The translations under genes were made by a program, and so were the position numbers. A model generated the notes under the pieces. That model did not search any database and was not told the DNA's origin. It saw nothing but the letters and a program-made list of their open reading frames with translations. A DNA stretch of 64,000 nt from Eubacterium sp. (GTDB lineage Bacteria > Bacillota > Clostridia > Peptostreptococcales > Anaerovoracaceae), in assembly GCA_017533915.1 (NCBI GenBank), contig JAFWHX010000016.1, positions 1-64,000 of the forward strand, given 5' to 3'. Of this stretch, positions 51,384 to 60,234 are shown in pieces (position 1 is the first letter of the stretch; each line of letters starts with the position of its first letter).

Positions 51384-54266
51384 TCACTCAGGTATTTCCA
51401 GATATGTGACCGCGCAGTATCCAGGATACAATATCTGACGCGCTGTGAACTTGAATCTCTTTCCGCCCACTGCATACATGAAGTCGCCGTCGACAGGCTC
51501 TCCGTCGAACGCCGCTCTGCTCACCTTGTCGAACCAGTCCTCCTCGATCGACGGATACAGCTCTCTGACACTGTGGCCGATAACCTCGTCAGCAGTTTTT
51601 CCTCCATACTCTGCATATTTCTTGTTCACATAGAATATCACCGCATCGATCCTGCCGCTGTGCTCGGCGCGCGTCACGCGATACACGCTGTACGAGAGCG
51701 GGAGATCGTCGAACAGATGGAACAGCTCCGAGGCGTGAGCTATACGGCTCTCAGCCGAGATGTTATCGTCATAATCAGCATGAAGCCTTAGCTCGCAGTG
51801 CTTGGCCTGTTCTTCCAGGTCTCCGTATTCCGAGAACAGCGCGAATCCTATGGAAAGATACAGCGTGACCGGCGTTCCTCCGACTTCACGGATCGTTTTC
51901 CCTATCTCTTTTATCCTGTCCCGCACCGCGAACGCATCGCTCCGGTCTTTTACCTTGCACAGCATTATGAACCTGTGTCCCATGTACCGCGCGACCGCGC
52001 AGGTCCTTCCGTACTCTTTCTCAAGTAGCTTGCCGAACACAGTCAGGATCTTATCGCCGAGATCAAAACCATACTGCTCGTTGATAGTATTGAAATCGTT
52101 TATCTCTATATGGATACGCACGAAGTCCGCGTTCCTGAGATAGTATTCATCGCGGTATCTTACGATCTCCTCAGAGAGCCCCCGGAAGTTCAAAAGGCCG
52201 GTCAGCATGTCTCTTCGAAGCGTTTCTTTGCCTCTCTTGTCGTTGGCCGTGAGGAGTTCTCTGTCGATAAAGTAACCAATGAGGCCTTTGATCTTGCCGT
52301 TGTCGTCGTACATCGGCGTCTTGCTTGCCAGTATCTCCTTGCTCTCCCCTCCGCTCGTGCAGAGCCCCGGGATGTTATGCGTCGTAACGCCCTCATGTAT
52401 AACCTGGTACTCGTCGTCTCTGTAGCGGTCCGGGTGTATGTGCCATCCAAGATCTTCGTCATTCTTCCCGATGATATCATCCAGAGAATCAAAACCATAA
52501 TAGTCCAGGAAGGCTTTGCTCGCCCCCAAGAATCTGCGGTCCGTGTCCTTCCAGAAGATCCTGAGAAGATCCGACTTTACGAGATTCTCCCAAAGATGTG
52601 CCGGCGAACAGATCTCATTAGCATCCGGGGCGTCGCTGGTCTTCTGCATATACCCAGCGATGCTGTCATGGACGTTTCTTATGAGCATGAAGTAGTTATC
52701 ATCGTCGAGCTTGAGGAGCGTGTACTCCTTCCACGCATACTGTCCGTGGCGCACGCTCGTGCGGAACACCTGAGATATGCTCGACGTGCTCGTATCAGCG
52801 AAGTGCTCCGCGACCGTCTTCGGGTCGAAGAGACTGATGTAGCTTTCCCTGTCGTCTGGGTAAATGTATTTCCCTGCGTATTCTTCCAGCAGCTTTCGTA
52901 TACCGCGTCTTCCGGACACCAGATCTTTTCGCGTTGCAATATAGAGCGGCCGGATAATGTCTTCTTTGATATTTACAAGTGTGATCCTCTCGAACAGCGC
53001 ATAGACCCGCCTTACGAACTCGTCAAGTTGGCTCGTGTTCTCCGACTGCATTTCCTTGCTCAGGTCCGTTATCCGTATGAGCACGCAATATCTTCCTTTC
53101 GTCTTTGCCATGCAGCGGACCTGGACCTCATAATAATCCTCATTGTATGTGAACAGCATCCTGCCGTCGCCGCCGTTTCTCACTGAATCCATCAGGTTGA
53201 TCATCTTGTCCGACAGCCTGCTGTACGGCTGCGGCCTGCAGAGCATATCCTGCGTGAAGACGATCGATACCAGACCGGTATCTCCCGCAGTTTCCTCGAA
53301 AGCGCTGTTATAGAAAAGGACGCTGAATGAATCTTCCGCAAACTCAGCAAGAGCAAGCGGGATACTGTTAAGCTGCCTTGCGCTGACCAAAGCGTCCCGC
53401 TCTTCTCTTGTCATGAACGGGACCGCGCTCAGATAGTCGATCGTTCCTATCGTTTCATAATACTGCCTGTCCTGCGGCTCTTCTATGCTTATCCCCTGCT
53501 TAAGTATATTCGCAAGAGAATCCTCATACGGCATAGGTTTTCCGAAATAGTATCCCTGAACCTTCTCACAGCCGATATTCCTGAAGTACCTGAACTGCTC
53601 CTCGTCCTCCACTCCTTCGACGAGTGTGTGGATCTCTATGCTCTTTGCCATCTCGACGACTGACGTCGCGATGCGCTTGGACCTCAGCGTGAACGGCCTT
53701 ACGAAGCACATGTCCAGCTTGAGCTCGTCAAACGAGAACTCTTTCAGCGCGTTAAGCGATGAATAGGCGCTTCCGAAGTCGTCCATCCATATCTGGTATC
53801 CTGCGCTCCGGAACTTGTCGACTATCCCTTTAAGGAGCTCCTTCTGCTCAGCCATGACACTCTCTGTTATCTCGAAGTAGATGAAATCGTGCGGGATCTG
53901 AAAGTCGCTGACTATCTGGTCGGCAGATGTGAAGATATCACATAATGTGAAATCAAGACGTGAAAGATTGACAGATACAGGTATCGGGGTCTCGCCGCGG
54001 GTCACGGTGCTCCTGATCCTCTCACATACCTGCGTCAGGATCGCCTCATCAAGGCGGTATATGTTCTTTTCCTTTTCCAGTACCGGTATGAACTCATCCG
54101 GGTATATCATGCCGATCTCAGGATCGATCCACCGTGCGAGCGCTTCAAAGCTGCACAATTTCCCAGAAGAAGTGCGTATTACAGGCTGATAGAACGCCTG
54201 TATCTCATGACGCCTGATCGCCTCTTCGAAATGGCTGCTGACGAATTCTTCAATATTCCTGCCCAT
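51384..54266 (-). CDS. EAL-domain protein with PAS modules and degenerate GGDEF
   Basis: 960 residues from the ATG at 54266 (GGAGG 8 bases upstream). Residues 20-255 are an EAL c-di-GMP phosphodiesterase domain with FEALARW (E41), VNLSR, ITES, MDDFGSAYSS, ELKLD, VEGVED and VQGYYFGKP; all usual catalytic residues look present. Then sensory regions follow: a PAS-like domain near 280-400, another near 540-640 (FLDYYGFDSLDDIIG), a GGDEF-type domain near 660-830 (DMLTGLLNFRGLSEE) in which GGDEF is replaced by MGHRF, so no cyclase activity is expected, and a last PAS near 850-950 (AVIFYVNKKYAEYGGKT). EAL at the N-terminus and sensors after it is an unusual order. Probably cytoplasmic, as no membrane helix is seen. 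No other c-di-GMP enzyme in the window. Confidence 0.85.
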   Translation of the reverse strand: MGRNIEEFVSSHFEEAIRRHEIQAFYQPVIRTSSGKLCSFEALARWIDPEIGMIYPDEFIPVLEKEKNIYRLDEAILTQVCERIRSTVTRGETPIPVSVNLSRLDFTLCDIFTSADQIVSDFQIPHDFIYFEITESVMAEQKELLKGIVDKFRSAGYQIWMDDFGSAYSSLNALKEFSFDELKLDMCFVRPFTLRSKRIATSVVEMAKSIEIHTLVEGVEDEEQFRYFRNIGCEKVQGYYFGKPMPYEDSLANILKQGISIEEPQDRQYYETIGTIDYLSAVPFMTREERDALVSARQLNSIPLALAEFAEDSFSVLFYNSAFEETAGDTGLVSIVFTQDMLCRPQPYSRLSDKMINLMDSVRNGGDGRMLFTYNEDYYEVQVRCMAKTKGRYCVLIRITDLSKEMQSENTSQLDEFVRRVYALFERITLVNIKEDIIRPLYIATRKDLVSGRRGIRKLLEEYAGKYIYPDDRESYISLFDPKTVAEHFADTSTSSISQVFRTSVRHGQYAWKEYTLLKLDDDNYFMLIRNVHDSIAGYMQKTSDAPDANEICSPAHLWENLVKSDLLRIFWKDTDRRFLGASKAFLDYYGFDSLDDIIGKNDEDLGWHIHPDRYRDDEYQVIHEGVTTHNIPGLCTSGGESKEILASKTPMYDDNGKIKGLIGYFIDRELLTANDKRGKETLRRDMLTGLLNFRGLSEEIVRYRDEYYLRNADFVRIHIEINDFNTINEQYGFDLGDKILTVFGKLLEKEYGRTCAVARYMGHRFIMLCKVKDRSDAFAVRDRIKEIGKTIREVGGTPVTLYLSIGFALFSEYGDLEEQAKHCELRLHADYDDNISAESRIAHASELFHLFDDLPLSYSVYRVTRAEHSGRIDAVIFYVNKKYAEYGGKTADEVIGHSVRELYPSIEEDWFDKVSRAAFDGEPVDGDFMYAVGGKRFKFTARQILYPGYCAVTYLEIPE

Positions 54267-54534
54267 ACCGGCTCCTCCACGCAAAAAAACAAGATGTCTA
54301 CAGTCGTATGTTTCCTTCGTCGATCATTAACCATTTACATCAGTGAATATATTATATCACATAGTAAAGAATGCGTACATAAGTTTTCGGGGATTCATGC
54401 GACATCATGGCCGCGATCAATACCGGCCTGTCATCTGACCATAGCGATGATTAATCATGCGGTCACCGTCGATTTCTCTTGACACGACAATGTCATTTTG
54501 TTAATATAGTAAAGCAAACAAAAAGCAAATATAT

Positions 54535-54611
54535 GCGCCACTAGCTCAATTGGATAGAGTGCCTGACTACGAATCAGTAGGTTGGGGGTTCGAGTCCCCC
54601 GTGACGCACCA
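54535..54611 (+). tRNA. tRNA-Arg (anticodon ACG), CCA encoded
   Basis: 77 bases fold into a cloverleaf. Acceptor GCGCCAC with GTGACGC (one C-A mismatch), D-arm TAGCTCAATTGGATAGAG, anticodon arm CTGA-CTACGAA-TCAG with ACG at 54569-54571, variable loop, T-arm GGGGG-TTCGAGT-CCCCC, discriminator A and encoded CCA. ACG is read as inosine-CG for Arg CGN. Confidence 0.95.
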
Positions 54612-54613
54612 CG

Positions 54614-54641
54614 AAAAAAGATGGCCGAGGCCATCTTTTTT
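54614..54641. terminator. Bidirectional terminator between tRNA-Arg and histidine kinase gene
   Basis: AAAAAAGATGGCC, GA, GGCCATCTTTTTT, a perfect stem with T-runs on both strands. It serves the plus-strand tRNA and the minus-strand kinase gene. Confidence 0.9.
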
Positions 54642-54643
54642 CA

Positions 54644-54670
54644 TGGTGCGGAGCGGGGGAACTCGAACCC
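54644..54670 (-). other. tRNA 3'-end-like relic opposite tRNA-Arg
   Basis: The minus strand here reads GGGTTCGAGTTCCCCC then GCTCCGCACCA, i.e. a T-arm and CCA end, though the T-stem no longer pairs correctly and no D or anticodon arm lies upstream (that DNA is the kinase gene end). With the real tRNA 3' end and the terminator it forms an imperfect inverted repeat about 90 bases long. It may be a decayed tRNA or an old integration-site copy. Confidence 0.6.
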
Positions 54671-54685
54671 GAACAGCCGTTTACT

Positions 54686-57076
54686 CTACCTGACCCTGTT
54701 ATCTCCCCGGCGGGAAAGAATAGAGCCCAGCAGTTCTTTAAATTTATCTATATCCACCGGCTTTGAGATATGTCCATCCATACCGGCCTTTATACACGCT
54801 TTCACATCCTCTTCAAAAGCGTTCGCTGTAAGTGCGATGATCGGTATATCCGCCGCATCCGGGCGGTCCAGCTTCCGGATCGTCTTTGTAGCAGCTAGTC
54901 CGTCCATGACCGGCATCCTCATATCCATTAGAATAACGTCAAAGTGGCCAGGCTCGTTCTGTTCAAACAGCTCCACTGCGCGTTTGCCGTTTTCTGCCCA
55001 TTCCGACGTGATATTCTCCATATCCAGAAGATCCGTCATGATCTCCGCGTTCATTTCCACGTCTTCCGCAAGCAGAACATGAAGTCCGGCCAGAGATATC
55101 TCCGCAGCAGCCTCATTAACATTGCCGGAATCCGCGGCATGATCCGCCTTCTTCAGCGGTATAGTGACAGTAAACGTCGTTCCGCTTCCCTTCCTGCTCT
55201 CAACACTTATTGTGCCGCCCATCAGGTCGACCATATTCTTCGTAAGCGCAAGCCCGAGGCCGCTTCCCCCGTAACGGTTCGTCGTCGTAGCGTCCTCCTG
55301 AGAAAACGGCTCGAAGAGCTTCGGGATAAACTCCTCGCTCATGCCGACACCGGTATCCTTCATCGTGAATCTGAGCTCTCTGATATCATCGGTACAGCTT
55401 TTCTGCTCTACTCTGAATGTGACAGTCCCCGGCGGATCGGTAAATTTAACGGCATTACCGAGAATATTGATTATTATCTGTCTTACTCTCAGGTCGTCTC
55501 CGATAAAGTACTCCTCCATATCACCAATCACACTGCTGTCGTATGTAAGACCTTTATCTTCACACTGTCCGTTGATTATGATATTGATCTGCTCGATCAT
55601 CTCTTTGAAGGAGAACTCCTCCTCCTTGAGTACCATACGTCCGGATTCGATACGGCTCATGTCCAGGATGTCATTTATAAGTGCCAGCAGATGACGTGCG
55701 CTTGCGCCTATCTTTTCGAATTCATCACGGATGTGCTTAGGTATGTTCTTTTCATGAAGCGCAATACTGTCCAGACCTATGATGGCGTTCATCGGCGTCC
55801 TTATCTCATGGCTCATCGAGCTCAGGAAAGCCGTCTTTGCTTCATTTGCCTCTTCCGCCCTGGCCAGCGCCTCAGAGAGAGCACGGTTCTTTTCCATCTG
55901 CTCGCGGGTCTCGCGGTCGACATCAGAGAATCCGATCGCGACGGCATGGACGATATGGTCGTCGCGTTCCTCAATAAGACGCACTCCGGCTATCCTGACC
56001 ATCTCATACTGCTCGACGCCGTTTTTGACAGTAAGATATCTATGCGAGATCATCTTCTCCGTCGCAAGTCTTTCACGGATATTGTCAGCTTCAACAAAAT
56101 CCAGAAAATCCGCTCTGTAATTCTCTACTATATAACGCTCCGCATAATCGATCATGCCTTCGCGGAACGGGAAGATACGTCCTTCCCACATATTCTTATT
56201 CTGTTTATCCGTCGACCGGACGCAAAGGCTCTCATCCTTGTCGAGATTAACGTGGTATATGCTCGTGTAATCTGCGGACATCGCCGTGATCATCTGGTGA
56301 TCCGTCTTTAAATGTTTCTCCATCTCCTGCTTCAGGAGCTGATGATCCGTAACGTTGTTTATCAGCGCTATGATACCCTTGACCTTGCCGTTATCATCGA
56401 AAACAGGACGCTTGATCAGCTGAAGGTATTCTGTAACACCGTCTTCATTCTCTTCAATGATATAATCGGCACCCTTGCCTGTCTCAAGAATACGGCGGTC
56501 CGATTCGATCGCCTTTTTCGCGTTTTCCTTATCACGTCTGATATCCAGATCCGTTTTCCCTCTGATCGTCCAGCACGGGTCATTTCCTGTATCAAGGTGA
56601 TGCCAGTACTTTGTAGAGAAGACATAGCGACCTTCTGTATCTTTAAGATATATACAGGAAGGAAGCTCCCCGAGCATCTTCTCAACTTCAGTAAGAGACA
56701 TAGAGTCCTTTGCCCGTATAGCGTTTCTGATCCGCTGATATACGAGCTGCCTTGGCGATCTCTCACAGATAAGGTCGAAGAACCCGTGCTCGATGCAGTC
56801 TATATCTCCATCATCAGCATATGAATCCGAAATGGCGATCAGTGGAACAGCAGACAAAAAAGAGTATTCCTGTATATGATCAGAGAAGATAAAGCCGCTC
56901 TTTCTGGCAAGACTGAGCTCCACCAGCACAGCCGCAATTCTTCTATAATCCTTTTTCAGAACTTCTATCCCCTTCTGCTCCATAGTGACGTGTACCACAT
57001 TAAAAGCCGGTGAGAGCATCGTAGTGAAAGATCTGATAATATCCTCTTTTTCAGCAATCAGTAGTATGTCGTTCAT
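54686..57076 (-). CDS. Hybrid sensor histidine kinase (pseudo-receiver, PAS, HisKA, HATPase, receiver)
   Basis: 796 residues from the ATG at 57076 (GAGGA upstream). Order: N-terminal receiver-like domain (1-120) in which the phosphorylated Asp region reads VLVELSL, so it is probably inactive; PAS (about 130-245; SCIYLKDTEGRYVFSTKYW); a second sensory region (to 390); HisKA with MSHEIRTPMN (H423); HATPase with NILGNAVKFTD, DTGVGM and GSGLGLALTK; and C-terminal receiver with LLAEDVEMN, LMDMRMPVMDG (D718), ALTANAF and HISKP. No membrane helix, so a cytoplasmic sensor. The output partner is not adjacent; an Hpt protein or response regulator elsewhere is implied. Domain order resembles kinases next to EAL/GGDEF proteins in Clostridia, and the EAL gene is just beyond the tRNA. 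Confidence 0.88.
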   Translation of the reverse strand: MNDILLIAEKEDIIRSFTTMLSPAFNVVHVTMEQKGIEVLKKDYRRIAAVLVELSLARKSGFIFSDHIQEYSFLSAVPLIAISDSYADDGDIDCIEHGFFDLICERSPRQLVYQRIRNAIRAKDSMSLTEVEKMLGELPSCIYLKDTEGRYVFSTKYWHHLDTGNDPCWTIRGKTDLDIRRDKENAKKAIESDRRILETGKGADYIIEENEDGVTEYLQLIKRPVFDDNGKVKGIIALINNVTDHQLLKQEMEKHLKTDHQMITAMSADYTSIYHVNLDKDESLCVRSTDKQNKNMWEGRIFPFREGMIDYAERYIVENYRADFLDFVEADNIRERLATEKMISHRYLTVKNGVEQYEMVRIAGVRLIEERDDHIVHAVAIGFSDVDRETREQMEKNRALSEALARAEEANEAKTAFLSSMSHEIRTPMNAIIGLDSIALHEKNIPKHIRDEFEKIGASARHLLALINDILDMSRIESGRMVLKEEEFSFKEMIEQINIIINGQCEDKGLTYDSSVIGDMEEYFIGDDLRVRQIIINILGNAVKFTDPPGTVTFRVEQKSCTDDIRELRFTMKDTGVGMSEEFIPKLFEPFSQEDATTTNRYGGSGLGLALTKNMVDLMGGTISVESRKGSGTTFTVTIPLKKADHAADSGNVNEAAAEISLAGLHVLLAEDVEMNAEIMTDLLDMENITSEWAENGKRAVELFEQNEPGHFDVILMDMRMPVMDGLAATKTIRKLDRPDAADIPIIALTANAFEEDVKACIKAGMDGHISKPVDIDKFKELLGSILSRRGDNRVR

Positions 57077-57107
57077 TATAAGTGTCCTCATGTAGCTGAT
57101 ATATTAC

Positions 57108-57143
57108 AAAAGGGTGAGATCATCAATTCTCTCACCCCTTTTT
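57108..57143. terminator. Terminator after the serine hydroxymethyltransferase gene
   Basis: AAAAGGGTGAGA, loop, TCTCACCCCTTTTT: 12-pair stem with T-runs on both strands. Serves the minus-strand glyA, 16 bases after its stop. Confidence 0.88.
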
Positions 57144-57158
57144 ACAGTCTGCTCTTTT

Positions 57159-58541
57159 CTAATCTATCCCAGGTATCGGGAATCTGAGCGCGAGAGCCTT
57201 CACATCGCGGCGTATCGACTTCAGCTCATCTGAGTATTCAGGCAGATGGTCTTCATCTCCAGCCTTCTGGCATATCAGAGCTACGTCTTTCATCCATTTC
57301 GCGATCATATGCATCTCTTCGATACCCAGACCTCTCGTCGTTACAGCAGGCGTACCAAGACGGATGCCTGACGGACGAAATGCATCACTCTTATCTGAAG
57401 GCAGAACATTGGCATTCATCGTAAGGCCTATCTTATCAAGAGCTCTTTCAAAGAACTTACCATCTATACCATAACTTGCCCTGATGTCAACAAGGATCAG
57501 ATGGTTGGCAGTTCCATTGCCCTGCAGAATAAAACCGTTTTCTTTCAGATCATCTGCCAGGATCTTCGCATTATCGACGATATTCTTTACATATGTCCGG
57601 AAGGACGGCTGTAATGCCTCACCGAAAGCAACAGCCTTGGCAGCGATAATATGATCAAGCGGGCCGCCCTGTGTACCCGGGAAAACAGCTCGGTCTATAA
57701 GTACCGGTATGTTCTTGAGTGTATGATCCGGCTTGCTCAGAGGCGATGCGACATGGCCTTTGCTTAAGATCAGTCCGCCCCTCGGACCTCTGAGAGTCTT
57801 ATGCGTAGTGGTGGTCACAACATTGAATCCATAATCAAATGGATTTGGATGCACTCCTCCTGCGATCAGGCCTGCAACATGCGCCATGTCCGCCATCAGC
57901 AGAACTTCATGTCCGGCTTTTCTGCTGACATCATCACGTATCCTGGCGATACGCTTGAAATCCGGGATCTTCATATAGGCAGAATAACCTATGAGGATCA
58001 GATTAGGGAGATTCTCAAGTGCCTTTCTCTCCAGCTCGTCGTAATCTATATCTCCTTCTGCCGTAACACCATAATTCACGAATTTCCAGATGTGAGCATC
58101 TAAAGTGACTTTCGCGCCATGCGTAAGGTGGCCTCCCGCAGGAAGTGACATGCCGAGGATCGTATCTCCCGGCCTGCACCAGGCGTAATAAACAGCCATG
58201 TTCGCCTGGGCGCCTGAATGAGGCTGCACATTTGCATGATCAGCATGAAAGAGTCTGCACGCTCTTGCGATCGCCAGTCTCTCGATACGGTCCACATTCC
58301 TCTGGCCGCCATAATAACGGTGATTGGCGAGCTTCTTTGAAGCGATCTCGTCATCATCCCATTCGGTGAGCCCTGTAAAGCTTGGATACCCTTCAGAGTA
58401 CTTGTTAGTCAGGATGGATCCCATAGCAGACAACACATTGCTGCTCACATAGTTCTCGCTTGGGATAAGTTCCAGTCCTTCGCGCTGACGCTTCTTTTCT
58501 TTTTCTATTAGATCAAATACCGGTTCGATAAATTCACTCAT
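57159..58541 (-). CDS. glyA: Serine hydroxymethyltransferase, variant with N-terminal insertion
   Basis: 460 residues, about 45 longer than usual. PLP enzyme exchanging serine and glycine with tetrahydrofolate. The PLP Lys is K248 in [37 protein letters not shown] and [14 protein letters not shown] are conserved. Between YSEGYP and RYYGG, usually adjacent, lie about 21 extra residues ([20 protein letters not shown]). The usual LAHGGHLTHG is [12 protein letters not shown]. These mark a distinct clade, so preference for serine over another beta-hydroxy amino acid (threonine aldolase-like activity) should be treated as likely but unproven. Leader has a perfect GCGGCCGC palindrome and a -10-like TATAAT. 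Confidence 0.88.
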   Translation of the reverse strand: MSEFIEPVFDLIEKEKKRQREGLELIPSENYVSSNVLSAMGSILTNKYSEGYPSFTGLTEWDDDEIASKKLANHRYYGGQRNVDRIERLAIARACRLFHADHANVQPHSGAQANMAVYYAWCRPGDTILGMSLPAGGHLTHGAKVTLDAHIWKFVNYGVTAEGDIDYDELERKALENLPNLILIGYSAYMKIPDFKRIARIRDDVSRKAGHEVLLMADMAHVAGLIAGGVHPNPFDYGFNVVTTTTHKTLRGPRGGLILSKGHVASPLSKPDHTLKNIPVLIDRAVFPGTQGGPLDHIIAAKAVAFGEALQPSFRTYVKNIVDNAKILADDLKENGFILQGNGTANHLILVDIRASYGIDGKFFERALDKIGLTMNANVLPSDKSDAFRPSGIRLGTPAVTTRGLGIEEMHMIAKWMKDVALICQKAGDEDHLPEYSDELKSIRRDVKALALRFPIPGID

Positions 58542-58569
58542 AAATATCTGTTTCTCTCTATACGATATG

Positions 58570-58592
58570 AGCGGCCGCTTTATGCGGCCGCT
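58570..58592. repeat. Perfect hairpin in the glyA leader
   Basis: AGCGGCCGC, TTTAT, GCGGCCGCT, nine perfect pairs. It would sit near the start of the glyA mRNA if the TATAAT at 58599-58604 is the -10 element; on the plus strand it is followed by GTTTTC. It could also be the terminator of the ABC operon, but the minus strand has no T-run after it. Confidence 0.6.
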
Positions 58593-58598
58593 GTTTTC

Positions 58599-58604
58599 AT
58601 TATA
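58599..58604 (-). promoter_or_regulatory. Possible -10 element of glyA
   Basis: Perfect TATAAT about 60 bases before the glyA ATG, but with no good -35 at 16-18 bases. Confidence 0.35.
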
Positions 58605-58664
58605 TCAATCTGTCATCTGCATCGATCATAGATCGCTGCAGTTGTCACATCAGTGAAGTCAGTA

Positions 58665-59510
58665 TCAGATCTCCAGAACTTTGCTCAGGAAGTCCTGAGT
58701 CTTCGGATTCTGAGGATGTCTGAACACTTCTTCAGGTGTACCCTCTTCCTGTATCACGCCGTTGCTGATAAAAATGACGCGGTCAGCTACTTCCATGGCG
58801 AATCCCATTTCATGTGTGACTATGACCATCGTCATGCCCTCAGCCGCCAGTTCCTTCATTACCAGAAGTACCTCTCCGATCATCTCCGGGTCAAGTGCCG
58901 ATGTCGGTTCGTCAAAAAGCATGATGGAAGGATGCATGCAGAGAGCTCTCGCGATCGCTACTCTCTGTTTCTGTCCTCCGGAGAGCTGATGAGGGAATAC
59001 GTTTGCCTTGTCAAGAAGTCCTACGCGGTCAAGCATATATTTCGCCGTCTTGACTGCTTCTTCTTTTGTAGCTTTCTTGAGGTCAACAGGCGCAAGCGTC
59101 AGGTTGTCCAGCACACTCATATTTGCAAACAGGTTGAAGTGCTGGAATACCATGCCTACATCTTCACGGACCTTGTTGATGTTGACCTTCTTGTCCGCGA
59201 TGTTGCTGCCGTTTACTTCAACTGTTCCGGAGGTTATCTCTTCAAGACCGTTCATACACCTCAGGAATGTGGATTTACCCCCTCCTGAAGGGCCGATGAT
59301 CACGAGCACTTCTCCTTCTGTAACGTCCAGATCTATACCTTTAAGGACCTCCAGCTTATTATTATATGTCTTATGGAGATCCTTTACATGTATCTTGACT
59401 TTATCAGACTTCTTGTTGCTTTTCTTCTCTATATGATGCGCCAGCCTTATATCCATTTCGGCTTCGGCTGTACTGAAATCACTTTCCGTTCTTTTCTGCT
59501 CGTCTGTCAT
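58665..59510 (-). CDS. Polar amino acid ABC transporter, ATP-binding subunit
   Basis: 281 residues. GlnQ/HisP-type ATPase: Walker [11 protein letters not shown]-loop [14 protein letters not shown], signature [15 protein letters not shown], Walker [14 protein letters not shown] and switch VTHEMGF. The first 38 residues (before [13 protein letters not shown]) are a charged extension not found in most members. The start is supported by AAGGAGG 8 bases upstream, although it lies 32 bases inside the permease gene. Works as a dimer below the permease. Confidence 0.93.
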   Translation of the reverse strand: MTDEQKRTESDFSTAEAEMDIRLAHHIEKKSNKKSDKVKIHVKDLHKTYNNKLEVLKGIDLDVTEGEVLVIIGPSGGGKSTFLRCMNGLEEITSGTVEVNGSNIADKKVNINKVREDVGMVFQHFNLFANMSVLDNLTLAPVDLKKATKEEAVKTAKYMLDRVGLLDKANVFPHQLSGGQKQRVAIARALCMHPSIMLFDEPTSALDPEMIGEVLLVMKELAAEGMTMVIVTHEMGFAMEVADRVIFISNGVIQEEGTPEEVFRHPQNPKTQDFLSKVLEI

Positions 59511-60168
59511 AATTCAGCCTCCTTTCCAGTATCTTGGCTATCCTCTGCAGGATAAGTATAACGATCAGGTACATAACAGCTACGATCGACCATACCTGGA
59601 AGGATTTGAATGTGATAGCGATAACGTTCTGTGCCTTATTGACCAGTTCAGGGAATCCGATGACCGAAAGAATGGATGTATCCTTCAGCGTTATGATGAA
59701 CTGGTTTACGATGCTCGGCACCATGTTTTTGATAGCCTGAGGAAGAACTACTCGGTACATACTGCGCCAGTATGTGAGTCCGAGGCTCCTTGCGGCTTCC
59801 ATCTGTCCGGGATCTATGGATTGTATACCCGCTCTGATGATCTCCGACATATAAGCTCCGCAGTTTAAAGCCAGACAGATCGTACCAGCTGTGAGCGCTG
59901 TAAGAGTCACTCCCATGCCGAAGAACTGATTCAGCGCATACGGTACGCCGATATATACGAAGAACGCGAGTACTATCATAGGTACTCCACGGATAAGATT
60001 TACATATATCAGTGCTATGCTATTACAGATCTTGTTTTTCACAACACTCATAAGGCCGAAGATCACGCCCAGAATGCATCCGAAAAACAGGCTTAACAGT
60101 GCCAGAAGCAGAGTCTGACCCATTGCGGTCAGCAAGATCGGACCATATTGAGATAGAATTTGAGCCAT
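59479..60168 (-). CDS. Polar amino acid ABC transporter, permease
   Basis: 229 residues, about five membrane helices, GlnP/HisM type. The EAA loop that docks the ATPase reads [22 protein letters not shown]. Other hallmarks: [20 protein letters not shown] and [20 protein letters not shown]. The end overlaps the ATPase gene by 32 bases. The binding-protein gene lies 66 bases upstream beyond an attenuating hairpin. Confidence 0.93.
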   Translation of the reverse strand: MAQILSQYGPILLTAMGQTLLLALLSLFFGCILGVIFGLMSVVKNKICNSIALIYVNLIRGVPMIVLAFFVYIGVPYALNQFFGMGVTLTALTAGTICLALNCGAYMSEIIRAGIQSIDPGQMEAARSLGLTYWRSMYRVVLPQAIKNMVPSIVNQFIITLKDTSILSVIGFPELVNKAQNVIAITFKSFQVWSIVAVMYLIVILILQRIAKILERRLNYDRRAEKNGK

Positions 60169-60188
60169 AAGTCACCATCTTTCAGCAT

Positions 60189-60219
60189 AAAAAGGGCATC
60201 GGATCACTCCAATGCCCTT
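60189..60219 (-). terminator. Attenuator-like terminator between binding protein and permease genes
   Basis: Minus strand AAGGGCAT, loop, ATGCCCTTTTTA. Partial stopping here would give more binding protein than permease, a common arrangement. Confidence 0.8.
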
Positions 60220-60234
60220 CATAACAATAATTAT

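Noticed and set aside
52110-53186. Long plus-strand open frame opposite the EAL gene (358 codons)
   Set aside because: Shadow of the minus-strand gene: no ribosome site, no domain pattern, and the minus-strand protein has clear EAL and PAS motifs.
54944-56311. Long plus-strand open frame opposite the histidine kinase gene (455 codons)
   Set aside because: Antisense shadow; composition rich in Arg, His and Cys with no recognisable domain.
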